Below the pieces are notes generated by a model. That model was not told the DNA's origin and did no database searches. It was given only the letters and a program-made list of their open reading frames with translations. Positions 35,599 to 47,876 of a stretch of DNA of 64,000 bases are shown here, piece by piece (positions within the stretch are counted from its first letter, which is position 1; every line of letters begins with the position of its first letter). The translations under genes were made by a program, and so were the position numbers. The stretch lies in assembly GCA_021209875.1 (NCBI GenBank), contig JAGYVD010000007.1:3658001-3722000 (forward strand), written 5' to 3'. This stretch comes from Rosellinia necatrix (Eukaryota > Ascomycota > Sordariomycetes > Xylariales > Xylariaceae).

Positions 35599-37373
35599 GT
35601 GGCCAAAGAATCTGCATAGAGGTGCAGTTCCAGTCGCATCGCAGACTAAGAAGCGGCTCTTCCGGCTCTTTCGCGATGCATTTAGAGGATTAGCTTTTCC
35701 GGGGAAATAGAAAAAAGGACCAATCACGAACGAGGCAGGTTGACGGCTGACGTGCTTCCACAATTGCCATTACCAGAAAAGGATAATAGAACACAGGTCA
35801 TTGTATCTGCCACCAATCAGCCCTACCGCATTGCCGCAACCGGGGCTGTGCTAACTCAATATCGCAAGTCCTCCGATGTCTTTGCATCATAGATCGTGAG
35901 ATGAGCGATGGGGGCATTCAATATCAACGTTGATTGACCCTCATCTTGACGTTGCCTGTATAATACAAGTCGCTCTTAGCGTCATCCAGCTATTATTTAG
36001 TATGCAAGGCTAAGTCGAATAACAGCACTTCCGATATGATGGAGTTTAGGACCATTTCCGGAGATGCGTCTTGAACAGCGAGCGGATCGTAGACAATGAT
36101 GCATATTACAGTCCATTTAAAGAAGCTTAACTAGGTCTCTCACAACCCCTACTCCTCTCTCTACCGCCATCCCAGGGTGTTCCTGTCTCACGGACAGTCA
36201 GAAGTACTATGGTGACAACATTTCCTATTGGAGTCTCTGCCCCTGCACAGGAATAAAGTCTTTTGCTCCTATCCACCACTCCATACGGCATAACAGCTAT
36301 TCGGCTCGTCGTTCCGAACCGTCAACGGGGCGGTATATGAGAACCTGATCACAGCCGTCCCCCATCGCTCATTTCTACAACGAGTATTATGCACCCGGGT
36401 TGCGTTCATGCCCAGCTTTGCCCCGGGCTGGAGGCTTTAGCCGGTGCTGATCATTTCCAGATGTGAAGCGCCCATGCGGCTAAACGGAATCTCTAGATGG
36501 TGAGCTCTGAATGGACGTCCCTCGAATGTTTCAAATAACGAGGAATTTAGGCAATCAAGCTCACTCGTTAAATCCCCATCTTGCCTGCTATTCGTGCAAT
36601 TTTCCTTTGGCTACCACCAAAGGTTCGTTCCGGGGTGTGTTCCTGGACGGAGTCGGTTTCTCGAATCGTGTTGGACAACAACCTGGGGAAACCTTGGCAT
36701 GACACATCCGATGAGACGGTCTTGGAGGCTTCAATCTGGTGAGCTTAGTGATTATCACGGATAACATAACGACTACTAGTTGTTACTCTACCTCGAGGCC
36801 AGGACGTTTCTCTCATTCTAGCTTATAGGGGCTTATTCGTTATTGATTCTCAGTGGATAAGAGACATAACATGTCAATAATAAGACATCATCACATATAA
36901 CTTATGTTGACAAGGGGCTTGGAGATCTTTGCGAGGCCAAGTTATAGGGTCCAGATATATTGCATGGTCAAGATATATTGGGTTGACTGGCCTGCTCGGG
37001 CGATCGTCCCCCACACGCATCGTATAGGCCCGAAGCCGTGGTCATCTCAATAAAAAATACAGGCGTTGTACGGCAATCCCTATACCGTGGGGTCTAGATG
37101 GGCCATGAATATCGCATTCTTGGCAAGTTGCCGCCTTGCATTCTCCGTGGCGGGATTAACTACGACAGCATCTCTTCGGAGGCTAACTACCGAGTACGTA
37201 TCGTGATCACGGTTTACGGGCCTGGTTCCTTATTGCACAGGTGACAGGGTTGAGAGGCGGTCCTCCGTAGAGCGATATAAGAAGTAACGGGCCGCCTCTT
37301 CGGCTGTGTCTTGGTTCTTCTCTCCATCACGCTCGCTCCTTCTCGATCAATCATCATCAGGGTCATAGCAAAA
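35599..37373. promoter_or_regulatory. Upstream region of the GH6 cellulase
   Basis: No gene is supported in 1.8 kb. The DNA is of mixed composition with only short ORFs. The promoter of the cellulase should lie in its last part. GC-rich SYGGRG-type hexamers of the kind bound by CreA/CRE1 occur by chance at this density, so I do not call sites. Confidence 0.5.
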
Positions 37374-38675
37374 ATGAAGCCGGAAATCGCAGCAGCAATC
37401 TTGGCGGCGGGTGCTCTCGCCGCCCCGTCAGAAAAGGCCCCTCGCAAGGCTGCGGCCGCCTGTTCGTCGGCCGTCACGCTTGACGCCAGTACCAACGTCT
37501 TCGCGAAGTACAAGCTGCACGCAAACACCTTCTACCGTGGCGAGGTCGAGAAGGCCGTCGCCGCCATCTCCGACTCCTCCTTGAAGGCCTCCGCTGCCAA
37601 GGTTGCCGATGTCGGTAGCTTTCTGTGGCTGTAAGCCTTTCCCCATTATCTATCCTCCAGCGTAGGTCGGGAGCTGACCATGAATCACAGTGACACCATC
37701 GCCAACATTGCCAAGTTCGACGCTGCTGTCGCCGATCTTCCTTGCGAAGATATCCTAGGTCTCGTCATCTACGATTTGCCCGGCCGTGATTGTGCCGCCA
37801 AGGCCTCCAACGGTGAACTCAAGTACAACGAGATCAGCAAGTACAAGAGCCAGTACATCGACCGTAAGTAAATCACCTCGTCGAGGTTTTCGCCGGGAGG
37901 GAACAGCAAACGTTGACAGCAAAGCATAGCCATCGTCGCCAAGATAAAGGCCAACCCCAACTCGGCCTTCGCCCTCATCATCGAGCCCGACTCTCTCCCC
38001 AACCTCGTCACCAACGCCGACCTGCAGACCTGCAAGGACAGCAAGAGCGCCTACGAGGAGGGCGTCGCCTACGCGCTCAAGAGCCTCAACCTCCCCAACG
38101 TCGTCATGTACATCGACGCGGGCCACGGCGGTTGGCTCGGGTGGAACGACAACCTGAAGCCCGGCGCGGAGGAGCTGGCCAAGGTGTACAAGAACGCCGG
38201 AAGCCCCAAGCAGGTGCGCGGCATCGCGACCAACATCGCGGGCTGGAACGCGTGGGACAAGAGCCCCGGCGAGTTCGCGGGGGCGTCGGACGCGCAGTGG
38301 AACGCGTGCCAGAACGAGCGGCTATACGTGGAGAAGTTCGGCGCGGCGCTCAAGACGGCCGGGCACCCGAACCACGCCATCGTCGACACGGGCCGCAACG
38401 CCGTGACGGGCCTGCGCGAGGAGTGGGGGAACTGGTGCAACGTCAACGGCGCCGGCTTCGGCGTCCGCCCGACCTCGTCCACGGGCTACGAACTCGCGGA
38501 CGCCTTCGTCTGGGGCAAGCCCGGCGGCGAGTCCGACGGCACCAGCGACACCGGCGCCACCCGCTACGACTCGTTCTGCGGCAAGCCCGACGCCTTCAAG
38601 CCCTCGCCCGAGGCCGGCGAGTGGAACCAGGCCTACTTCGAGATGCTGCTCAAGAACGCCAGCCCCAAGTTCTAA
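37374..38675 (+). CDS. Secreted GH6 cellulase (cellobiohydrolase II / Cel6 type) without CBM, 3 exons
   Basis: This is a glycoside hydrolase family 6 enzyme, which cleaves beta-1,4-glucan from non-reducing ends or internally with inversion. Exons: 37374-37630, 37691-37863, 37930-38675 (introns 60 and 66 nt), about 391 aa. The start MKPEIAAAILAAGALAAP is a signal peptide. The catalytic core begins about residue 40. YDLPGRDCAAKASNGE places the Asp of the active-site loop at about 119, and IIEPDSLPNLVTN places the proposed catalytic acid at about 164, equivalent to D175 and D221 of Trichoderma reesei Cel6A. DAGHGGWLGW follows. There is no cellulose-binding module or Ser/Thr linker, so it is a short-form enzyme. 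The core is full length. Cellobiohydrolase versus endoglucanase cannot be settled without modelling the loops. Confidence 0.92.
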
Positions 38676-39395
38676 GCGAAAACAGAAGAAACAGAAGAAG
38701 AAGGAGAAGAAGAAAAAGCAAAGCGCGCTCTCTCTATCTCTCTCTCTCTATCTATCTATCTCTCGCTATGTTCGCTCGGAAATGGAGAAGATGATTTATC
38801 GTCGAGGGTCGTCTCACGCTTCCCTCTCCTCCCAAGAGTAACCGCTCATGGCCCCGCGGATGAGCAGTCCTCGCGGCTCGTAAATAATAGCTGCTTTCAT
38901 CTGTCGAGGCCTACTCCTTATATGTCATATCTCGTATCCAAGTGTACATAGTTTTCGCAGTATATATATATATATATATGACTTCTCCTCCACTTATATT
39001 CTTTGTGTTGATGATTATCATATGTTCGGTCATAACATTGTGAAGTCAGACTGGCTATACCATGTAAGCAGCCAAACCCGTCTCCTGTTCAATCAACCAT
39101 CTGGACCAAAGTAAGCTGAGTTAGCAGCCAATCGACTAACTAAGCCGCAAGAGGACGGACGGGCCTTTGAGGAGTTGAGCCAATCAAAGTACCTCTATTT
39201 ATAGAGGCGTTGTTCAGCGCCACCGCAAAAACAATCATGGTCTTTTTCAGCTGTTCATCGTTCCCTAAACCCTATGGAAGCCTGGTGTACAACAAGAAGA
39301 TAGCATATTGATCGTGGCGCAATTTCTTTCACCATACAGGGTAATATAGTTTGTCACTCTTCAGACCTCCGATCCCTATTCACCGTTAATACCTA
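38676..39395. other. Intergenic region with TCTA and TA microsatellites
   Basis: The 3' flank of the cellulase gene carries a CTCT/TCTA tract at about 38727-38766 and a (TA)9 run at about 38961-38979. No gene is supported before the HET-domain start. Confidence 0.6.
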
Positions 39396-41555
39396 ATGGA
39401 GTGGTTACGAGCCATATCCCAGCAGATAAGACACGGTGACTGCCAGTATTGCCATTCGCTATACACAGGGACTCTTCAACTTTCCGCCAGTGAACTTGCT
39501 TGGGGGGTGCTATGTTGTCCAGCTTGCCAGTTACTTTATCAGTCAATCAGTGCATCCGATCTTGAGGATTCGAGATTAGAATTAGCATATGTCACTTTGC
39601 ATGCCGACTCTCAAGTCGCCCAGATTTTCGATCCTGGGTCTGCGGAGATGGGTCGTCAATTATGTGCCGAGGAAGGTGATTTTTAATGCTTGTTTACAAT
39701 TCAATGCAAGAGAGCTATACAGCTTATCATGATGGTTAGGTTTTCGTAAGGGGGGCTGGTACGCAGGTCCTTCATACCCTACTGGGGGCAACTATCCGCC
39801 AGTAGAGCGTACAGTAGAGCTATTCACCCTCATCGAAAGTCAGACTACCACAGCGTGCTAGCTCACTGCATAGGGTAAATCGAGGTTGGCTGACATCGTA
39901 TAGGCAGGAATCTGAAGTGGCCGAAAGTCAAAATCGCAAGACGTGTGGCAGCTACTGCATACGCTTCAGAGTGTGTTGAACTTCTTAAAAGCTGGATATC
40001 AGATTGTGATACGAAACACCACAATTGCAAGAAAAATCAAGCTGTGCAACTTCCTGATCGCGTCGTTTTTGTTGGCACTGGGACCGACCCGTATTTGGTG
40101 GAATCAAAAGGCATGCAGGGGAAGTATATCACCCTAAGTCATTGCTGGGGTGGTGAAGTGTCCCTACAGTTGAAATGTCACAACTTTGACGATTTCAAAC
40201 GAAGAATTCCACTCTCGAGCTTCCCGAAAACATTCCAGGATGCTATCCAAATATGTCGCGCACTGGCCGTCAAGTATATCTGGATTGACTCTATCTGCAT
40301 TATACAAGACGATAAGGCGGATTGGGATATTGCAGGGTCTATGATGGACCAAGTATACACCAACAGTTGGCTTACAATAGCAGCAGATGCTTCGGAGAAC
40401 GGCGAGGCAGGATTCATAAATTCTCCCGCACGGGAAGACTTCAGAGCGAGGAGCCGGAAACTCACCTACCGTGGACCTGGGGGGAAGCCCGGCGAGATCT
40501 TCGTAAGACCCTGGAGAGAATTTGGTAGCTTAGGTGGATTTGGCCGGCACTACGCTACAATAGATCAAGAGGGTCTGGAGGTTTCGAAGAGGCTAGTAAA
40601 CCAAGGCAGCTTCTTGTTGCGGCGCGGCTGGGTATTACAGGAAACGATCCTACCCCATCGCATGATCCATTTCTTCCCCGACGAGGTCACATGGAGGTGC
40701 GCCACGGCCTCGCGGTGCGAGTGCCAGCCCCAGCCTCACGGGAAGGTGGTGCATGAGCCCCTAGACGCCGAACTGCCCCGAGAGATCGACACCGACAACC
40801 TGAAGGAGTACTGGAGAGAGGTCGTCGAGCAATATACGCAGCGCCAACTCACATTCCACTCAGACCGCCTCGCGGCGCTGGCCGGCATAGCCAGCCGCGC
40901 CCACTCCACCAGCCCCGACGTCCGATACTACGCCGGGCTGTGGTCGGACACCCTCCCGTCGACGCTTCTCTGGACGGTGGAACGGAGGATCGAGTACGGG
41001 AGGTTCTGGGACTTCGACAGCCGCCGAGTTGAGCCCCGCATAGCCCCTACATGGTCCTGGGCCAGCGTCACCGGCCATGTCAGCTTTTTGTTTTGGAAGC
41101 GCAACTTCGGGCGTGGGAAATGGGCCAACGGCCCGCCCGACATGTCGGTCATCGCTGTCGACTGCTTGCCTGCGGGCCGGAATAAATACGGAGCCGTCAA
41201 CGACGCGAAACTGACGGTAGAGGGGTATCTATGCAACGTTCGGATCCGGCTGACGGGGGGATCGAAGTGGCATTTTCCGTTCAAGATGGAAGCGCGTCGG
41301 TCCGATGGCGCCATAGGCCGAGCGCGTGGCTTTTTTTATCCCGACACTTCCGAACTACAGGAAATCCTGGAGGCATCTCGGGAATCCGGAATAGTAGCTA
41401 CTTTTGTTGGCGTTTATGAGAAGATGTTTCTTTTCCTCAAGGAAATCGAGGGACAATCGTTGGCATTCGAGAGAATCGGGGTTGGTCATTGCCATGTCAA
41501 TGATGAAGTTGTACTTTCAGAATGGGGACGCAAGGAACGATTCACGATTACTTGA
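39396..41555 (+). CDS. HET-domain (heterokaryon incompatibility) protein, 2 exons
   Basis: The protein belongs to the fungal HET family, linked to non-self recognition and regulated cell death. Exon 2 (39904-41555) carries the three HET blocks: YITLSHCWGG near residue 170, DAIQICRALAVKYIWIDSIC with IIQDD, and RRGWVLQETILPHRMIHF with WRC. PTWSWASVTG follows, as in most long HET proteins. The predicted first exon (39396-39675) has a Cys-rich start (CQYC and CCPAC) typical of these proteins. The 228-nt intron has a weak GTGATT donor and a GTATAG acceptor; it keeps frame and gives about 643 aa, but the first exon is less certain than the second. There is no obvious second domain (NACHT, STAND) attached. 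The C-terminal third is intact. Confidence 0.82.
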
Positions 41556-44500
41556 GACGATTATAGCAGAGAGTGGGAGCATATATATAATAGCCTAGAG
41601 TCAACTATGTGTGGTTCGATGAAAAATGACCGACTCAGGACCAAAAGCCTCTTCATTATGGCATCCCGCTCGAGCCGAGAAGGGCAAGACATTATCGAAG
41701 AAACCTTAACATTACGGGTGCACAGGCAAGCTTGCTTGCCGGTCTGTGCAACCCACACCAACTTGTAAATATGTCTCTAGCATTGTGCCAGAAGTAGTAC
41801 TTGTAAATAGATCAGATCGTAGCATGTCCTCGCTGTTAGCTCTTCTTATAATGAAAACCCGCCAGTGGTACATTAGAAACTTACAAGAGTTCGTCGCTGT
41901 ATCATGTTAGGATTGCCCAGAGTGAGGTCTAGTCACTATGAGGTAGCAGCTGGGTAGCAGGTAGATAGCCAAGTATAGGGGTAGGGCTCAATATCATTGA
42001 TTCCTGGGCCTACTATCTAGGTGGGAGGCCTTCAGTCCTTATATACACAATTATGCCCTTAGAGCTACCCCCTAGGGTAGCTGGTGCCTCGCTATGTGAT
42101 CCATTTGTCTGACACGCTGCGAGTAGGTTTGCTATTTCTATTTATCTTTTAAAACGTATCGCTTTGCCTTGTACCTATAACTGCCGCACCAACGCTTTCC
42201 GATTATTTAATCGCTGGTTATAATAATGACAAGACCAGGTTGGATTAGGACATTGACGACACCCTTACACAAATAGGATCGTGTGGCCTCTTTCCCACAC
42301 CGTACCCAAAAGCTGTAATCTTCATAGCGTTATAATTATTCCCATATCCTTTTGGATACTGTTGTTAAGCTCTTCTCTCATGGGATAGCATCGCCCTCTA
42401 TTGATGGGAGGACGTCTTCTTCGTCTGAAAATGTGTCTTCTTTAGACCAACAGACGACAAATGCTTCTGACAGCCGATCTTCGTAATAATGGGTGCTGTG
42501 GCCGCCTTCGGTCTCGTTCTCTATTGACCATTAGACTCTTGGCTACGGCGACTGTAGTGTTTTATGGTCTGTCTCGGCATGAAGCAAGAATGAAGAATGA
42601 TAGGCTATTCATGAGCTGAGTGGGAACTCTAGGGACTGTAGGACCGGTTTAGGAGACGATAAAGTTAACATACCGAGATCGTCATCCGGGCTGCCGGTAT
42701 TGGGAGGTGCCTGACTAACGCCATTTTCGTTCCGCCACCATGCCTGGAATGCTTTTCGATTTCGAGTGTCATGAGGATACAGCTTTTCCTGGTTTGATGG
42801 TCCCCCAGATAGCCAGATTGTTCTTGGATAAGCAATTATTTTCGCTCGCATCCCGTCGGCCTAGAACAGAAAAGAGAACTGGGAACCAAATGCTGCACGC
42901 AGGAACCATAGGCATCTATTCCAGATTGGGTGATCTTCCGTATTCTGTCGACGTAGACATCGCTCATCAATCCTCATAGTTATTAAAGGGACATAGCCAT
43001 CCCTGTATCGTGATAAAGCGTCTTTCATCCGGATTAATTGAACCGACCCATTGTTTTTAACCCTACAATATAATATTTCTGTGCGTGGCTCGATGAAAGG
43101 ATCGAAGTCGTTTGGGGTAGGAATATAATGCCTAAGTGCTATTGTAGTTACAGTCAGCTAAAAGGGCACGAAGAGGCGGGGAATAGATATTGGGAATTTG
43201 GAGACATAATAGCCAAGGGTCCAGGCTGTGATTGATGATTTGAAAGGAGATGAACATTGTATCGAGGTTGAGCTTCTGACCAGTAAAGACTACTTCCTTC
43301 TTGTCCTCAAACAGAGCAATGCTCTGCTCTTCTGTGAGATAGGCCGTCTGGTTTTTGGCCATGATACCAAATACTGACGTCGATCCGGTTGTTGATGAGT
43401 AGTGTTTGAAGTTGCTGGCTGGTCAAAACGCTTTGTATTTAGCAAACAGGACATAAAAAATGGTTTATTTGCAGGTAGCGGCTGGATTTGGTAACAATCA
43501 TAAAATGGCTGTATTATGCTAGAAATTACAACATAGATAGGGGAGATAGTGGTATCGTGTCTACCTTTGGAATTCTTTTGGCGCGAAGCGACGAGCAACA
43601 ATGTTGAACAACGATCTTTCCAATATTTCCAGTAAACGTCGTCATTTTCAGGGGAAGTGACTACTCTGGGCGGACCATGAATCCCATCCAGGCTTCAAGC
43701 AAGTACGCGCACCCGGCAATGCCTCCATAAAGGGGCAGTGCGGTAGCATGACGGAAATTTTGGGTAAGGTACAACTGGATGTAAAGATTTCCGGTAAATG
43801 ACGATTGCAAGGAACCGCGAAATTGCGCAACAACTTGATCAATTGAGGCAGATGCAACTTCGCGAATTCCAACGAATAATTCCCACGAACAATTCCCACG
43901 ACACGTCCGTCTTGATCTATGTACTTAGGCTGGACGACACCCATATAACCTAGGAGATATTTTATTGAATTAATATTCACATGATATATGTGCCCAGGTA
44001 CGGGATATGCCGCAATAACTAATTACCAAATGCACATATTAACCCAGTGTCAGTGGTGCTCCCTGGGCATTACTAGCCGCACATATAGGTAGCTACCACG
44101 TCTCTGGATGGGATTCTATCATAAACAGTAGTCAAACCCCGTAGTTACTCACGCTTAGTTACGTACATGGCCGTCTATATCCCAAAGTTAATTCATACTG
44201 TGAGACGCGTTCAACAGGCCACACTCATCCCTATTATGGCGGCGATAATTTGGGTATCTATCACCGATAGAGCGAATGACCGAACCGAAGACCTTGCACA
44301 GACTAATCACTCGTGTTGTCTAATATGAACCTATCCTGCCTGATTGATTGGGGAGGTCTTATCAGCACCCGCCACGTCCCCCCCGAGTGTTGACCATCGA
44401 GCAACACCGATCCAGCTGTGTGTCGCATCTGAGTCGGGTCGGAGGGGCGAGAGTGCCTGACATCCGTGATCTACGCGTGTCCTTTCCTTTCTTACCGACT

Positions 44501-46590
44501 CCTCAATTTTCGAGTTAGACCTGCTCGGATGCAATACGCCCCCATCCCCACCCATCCCCCCCCTTCCCAAAGCGCACGCGGGGGCGCCGACGACGACGAT
44601 GTCATCGTTGAACAAACAAGACTATTAAAGCCATTTCAAGCGGCAAATGAAATTCGCGGCCGGAATGGGGAGCCGAAAACGCTTTGACACCCCCTTCAGG
44701 ACCTTTGTCAAGCCCCTAGTGTCCGCTACGGCCGCGGCAACGATGCCAAGCGAAGGAACCGCATAGCGGACCGCCACTACTCGGCGGCGTCGTCGAATAG
44801 AAGCGCTCACTTTGCTGAGCTCGGTCGTGCAATGGCAGACCAATTCTCGCCTAGATATCTGACATGCTGCTGTAACGAGGCTATTGACAGCTGCGTTACA
44901 TAGCTCCTGCATAGATGAGTGCATGTGGTTCTACGCCTTTCTCTTCAGGTGACGCTCCTCAACGGAGGCTGAGGGACGTGCGGGATCTCCTAGTAGGCTT
45001 TGGTCAAACGGTGGTCAGCGGCGAGGAGAGGGGTTCATGTCGCCGCGAGGCTTAGATGGTCATGGCGTGGTCCCTGAAAAGGGTACTTGTGAGAACGAGA
45101 ATGAAATGGCCTTCCGCCATCACGACGCCCACCTCGGAATACAGGCCATTGACAACCGAGCCATGTTGTCCCGCTGCCTGGTTCGGAAGAAGCGTAGGGT
45201 CCCGTGAAAAATAGCGCGTTATGAATTGTTACTAGCAGGTTGCTTAAGTAGTATAATTCGGTGTACAATTAGAATAGCTTATCGGCATTTGGGTCGGTTT
45301 GACATATCAGAGAGCTTGACGATGTGAATCTCCACCAAGTCGTTAGATAGTACGGGATCGATGTGTTGAGCCTTTCCCTTTGTAGGAGGGGTCTAGTGGA
45401 GGAAATGGTTGCAGCACTACTTCGTAATGAAGGCTTAACTACTTATGCACGCGTGATTTGCAATCCGATAATTTCATGCCCGGAAATGACCATGTGCTGC
45501 GGCATATGACGATGGAGAAGAGACTATGCTGCGAATTGTGTACGTCGTGGGACCCCCAATACCGGTTGTTCGAATCCGGACTATGGGGGCTGGACCCCAG
45601 CTGGGGGTACTGGACAGTGTACTAGCAAATGAGGCAATCGGTCATTGCCGTTTTACACCATGATCAGCAAAGCCAGTTCATGGGGGAAAGCCGGGGTTAG
45701 GATGATCGTTTCTATTTATGACCATAGCGTGCGCTGGGGACAGAAGGGATTAGTCGGGTTTGACTCCAGCGATTTTAGCGTCCGTAACATAGTTAGACCA
45801 TGGTTGCGATTTCAAGAGCTGCTTGTCCGCGGCTCTGGGTTTTCCATCCTAGTACCTATCCCAACCTCTGTCCAACTAGGTCGCTCGATTTTCTCACCCA
45901 CCCACACTGCCTGTGGCTGCAGGTTTGGAGATTTCCAGCTCTTGGCGGTAGATTCAAACCCGAACGCTTGGAAATGATATGAATCGCAATTACTACACGT
46001 CGAGATGGCGGGTAAATGTATAAACGAGTCTTGCACCACCATACCTACTAGTTCTTGTAGTATAGATAGTTTCTGGGCTTGCATACCGTAGTCTGCCGTA
46101 ACGGTTCTAGTATCTTGGCGGTGAATATCCCCATTGTGATAACTTTCAAGTCGATATTTCCATATACGGCTTAATCCAGATGCTCCTGCTAACCGGCGGT
46201 GAAGTAGGATCACTATACGTCGTGTCTATTATTTTGGTAAACTCTATTGTTGGGATATCTGATCGCGGGAATGACAGAACCTAGGATTGCTCCTAGCAGG
46301 ATATTCGAGTGGCCTCGTGATAATGAAGCATATCTATGTACATAGCAAAGTGGTCCCGAGCCACCATTAAAATCTTCCTGATTCGGGTGAACGACGCCTG
46401 ACATCACCCTAGGTGATATCGTAGTTCCTGGGCTGTAGAGACGTGAGAGCCGCGCAGTTCATCCTCGAAATTTGGGTCGAGAGCCCTCGGATTCGTAATT
46501 CGATTTGTGGTAAAGAGGTCGCCGCCGTTCCACCCGTCATGCCGGATGCGTCGTAATTTTTTTTCTTGATTTTTAAGGACGAATGAGGCT
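41556..46590. other. Five-kilobase gene-poor region
   Basis: No complete gene is supported. Weak minus-strand coding-like pieces occur at about 42650-42851 (YPHDTRNRKAFQAWW, ending at a GTATGT), at 43132-43362 (76-codon ORF from ATGGCC) and at 43648-43980 (110 codons). They have no recognisable domains and could not be joined; they might be remnants of a decayed gene. A T-arm-like GTTCGAATCC stands at 45568-45577 without a foldable tRNA. Composition and loss of ORFs fit an accessory, decaying region. Confidence 0.5.
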
Positions 46591-47876
46591 TCAATACGAG
46601 TCGATTGAATTATTTTGTCTTGTGGCCGGATTCGATGACGACTGTGTGATTTCGGAACGTACCAGGATGATATTCTGGGGGATCGGTTTGTTCGTGTTGG
46701 GCCCTTTACCAATGCTGGTCAGAGCAATGTCATCACGTTCTCCGGACCTCGACGAATCATCCCCGAACCGGACGTAACTGTTTCCGACGCGACTAGCTTT
46801 GGATGTTGCGTACCATGTGCCGGTTGAACTTCCATGTATCTCCTTTCCGGTAATCTTCGCCCGCGCGCGGCGGTATAGAGGACGTAAACTTGGCAGACAG
46901 GCCGAAACGATGCCAAAACCGGGCTCCACAGATGATAGTAGAAACACGTCGGCCTGGACCCAGGTGATATCGACTTCGACGGTGAATCTGTAAAATGCCC
47001 AGATGCGTACGGCGCTGACAACGCAGACCCTGAATACCGTTGAGTAGATACTCTCGAAAAGCGTTGGACATGAAACTTACAAGCCACCCAAAAGCATGAC
47101 GCATAAAACGCCAACTTTCTTCTTTGTGCTCATTTTAAGAGCGAGGATCTCGGGGATCGGGACGACTAAGACAAGGAGATCGGCGACGAGATTAAGTACA
47201 GTCAAGCTGAGGAAGGACGCGTTGATATCGAGGCATTTGCCCTTGGCACCCAAGAACTGAGTCCAGAAGAACTCGGTAGGCTGGCAAAGGGCGGCGGCGA
47301 CGGCCCAGATGGAGAGCACATATCCAATAGTAAAGAATGCTGCGAAGCCTAGTCGGATGTGAAACCAAGTCGACCCTCTCTCAAACAACCGGCGGTAGAA
47401 TAGCAAAATCGATAGCTTCGTGAATGAAACGCTACCAGCGTAAATGAACGTATACGAATACAATAGCTGCGCATGATTAATGACCAGGTACCAACCATGG
47501 CCCGGAATAGTGTGCTTACTCGAAAGATATCTGCTATATCTTGAGGATGTAGAGACCAAAGATGCCTGCCAGCGCCAGCTTTAGCTCCCAGGATGGTGAT
47601 AACGAGTGTGCCATATGTGAAAATCTATCCGGTTAGCAACTCGCGTCGCCTGCGAGAGTAGACTCAACCTACAAGAGCGATGATCATCAAGTAGTCATCG
47701 GCCATCATGCCGAACCGCTGAAAGTTCCTCGCCCATATTCTTAAACCTAGGGCGACAGTCGCAAACGCCGTCGAGACGAGAGCCACCACGATAATTGCCG
47801 TTTCTTGTTTCGCTAGCAAGTCGATACCTGGCGGAGGAGGTCCAAAGACCGCTAAGACTGTCGGATCGATCTCCAT
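46591..47876 (-). CDS. Fungal rhodopsin-like integral membrane protein (PTH11/SAT4-type fold), 4 exons
   Basis: This is a seven-helix membrane protein of the large fungal family often labelled rhodopsin-domain or SAT4-like, related to the PTH11 GPCR-like group without the CFEM. Exons: 47673-47876, 47520-47624, 47081-47466, 46591-47029; introns of 48, 53 and 51 nt have standard ends and keep frame. The product is about 377 aa from MEIDPTV; an in-frame ATG at 47975 would add 33 residues but is less typical. Helices include AIIVVALVSTAFATVALGLRIW, TKLSILLFYRRLF, FFTIGYVLSIWAVAAALCQP, NLVADLLVLVVPIPEIL and the W-Q-DVFLLSSVEPGFGIVSACLPSLRPL end block, all family hallmarks. The C-terminal tail is cytoplasmic and Ser-rich. 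Members may act in signalling or sensing; no ligand is known. It may or may not belong to the downstream cluster. Confidence 0.85.

Noticed and set aside
37913..38794. 293-codon plus-strand ORF overlapping the GH6 gene
   Set aside because: Arg/Gln/His-rich frame-shifted shadow of the cellulase; the true frame carries the catalytic motifs.
45560..45600. tRNA gene suggested by GTTCGAATCC
   Set aside because: No A box at proper distance and no acceptor stem.
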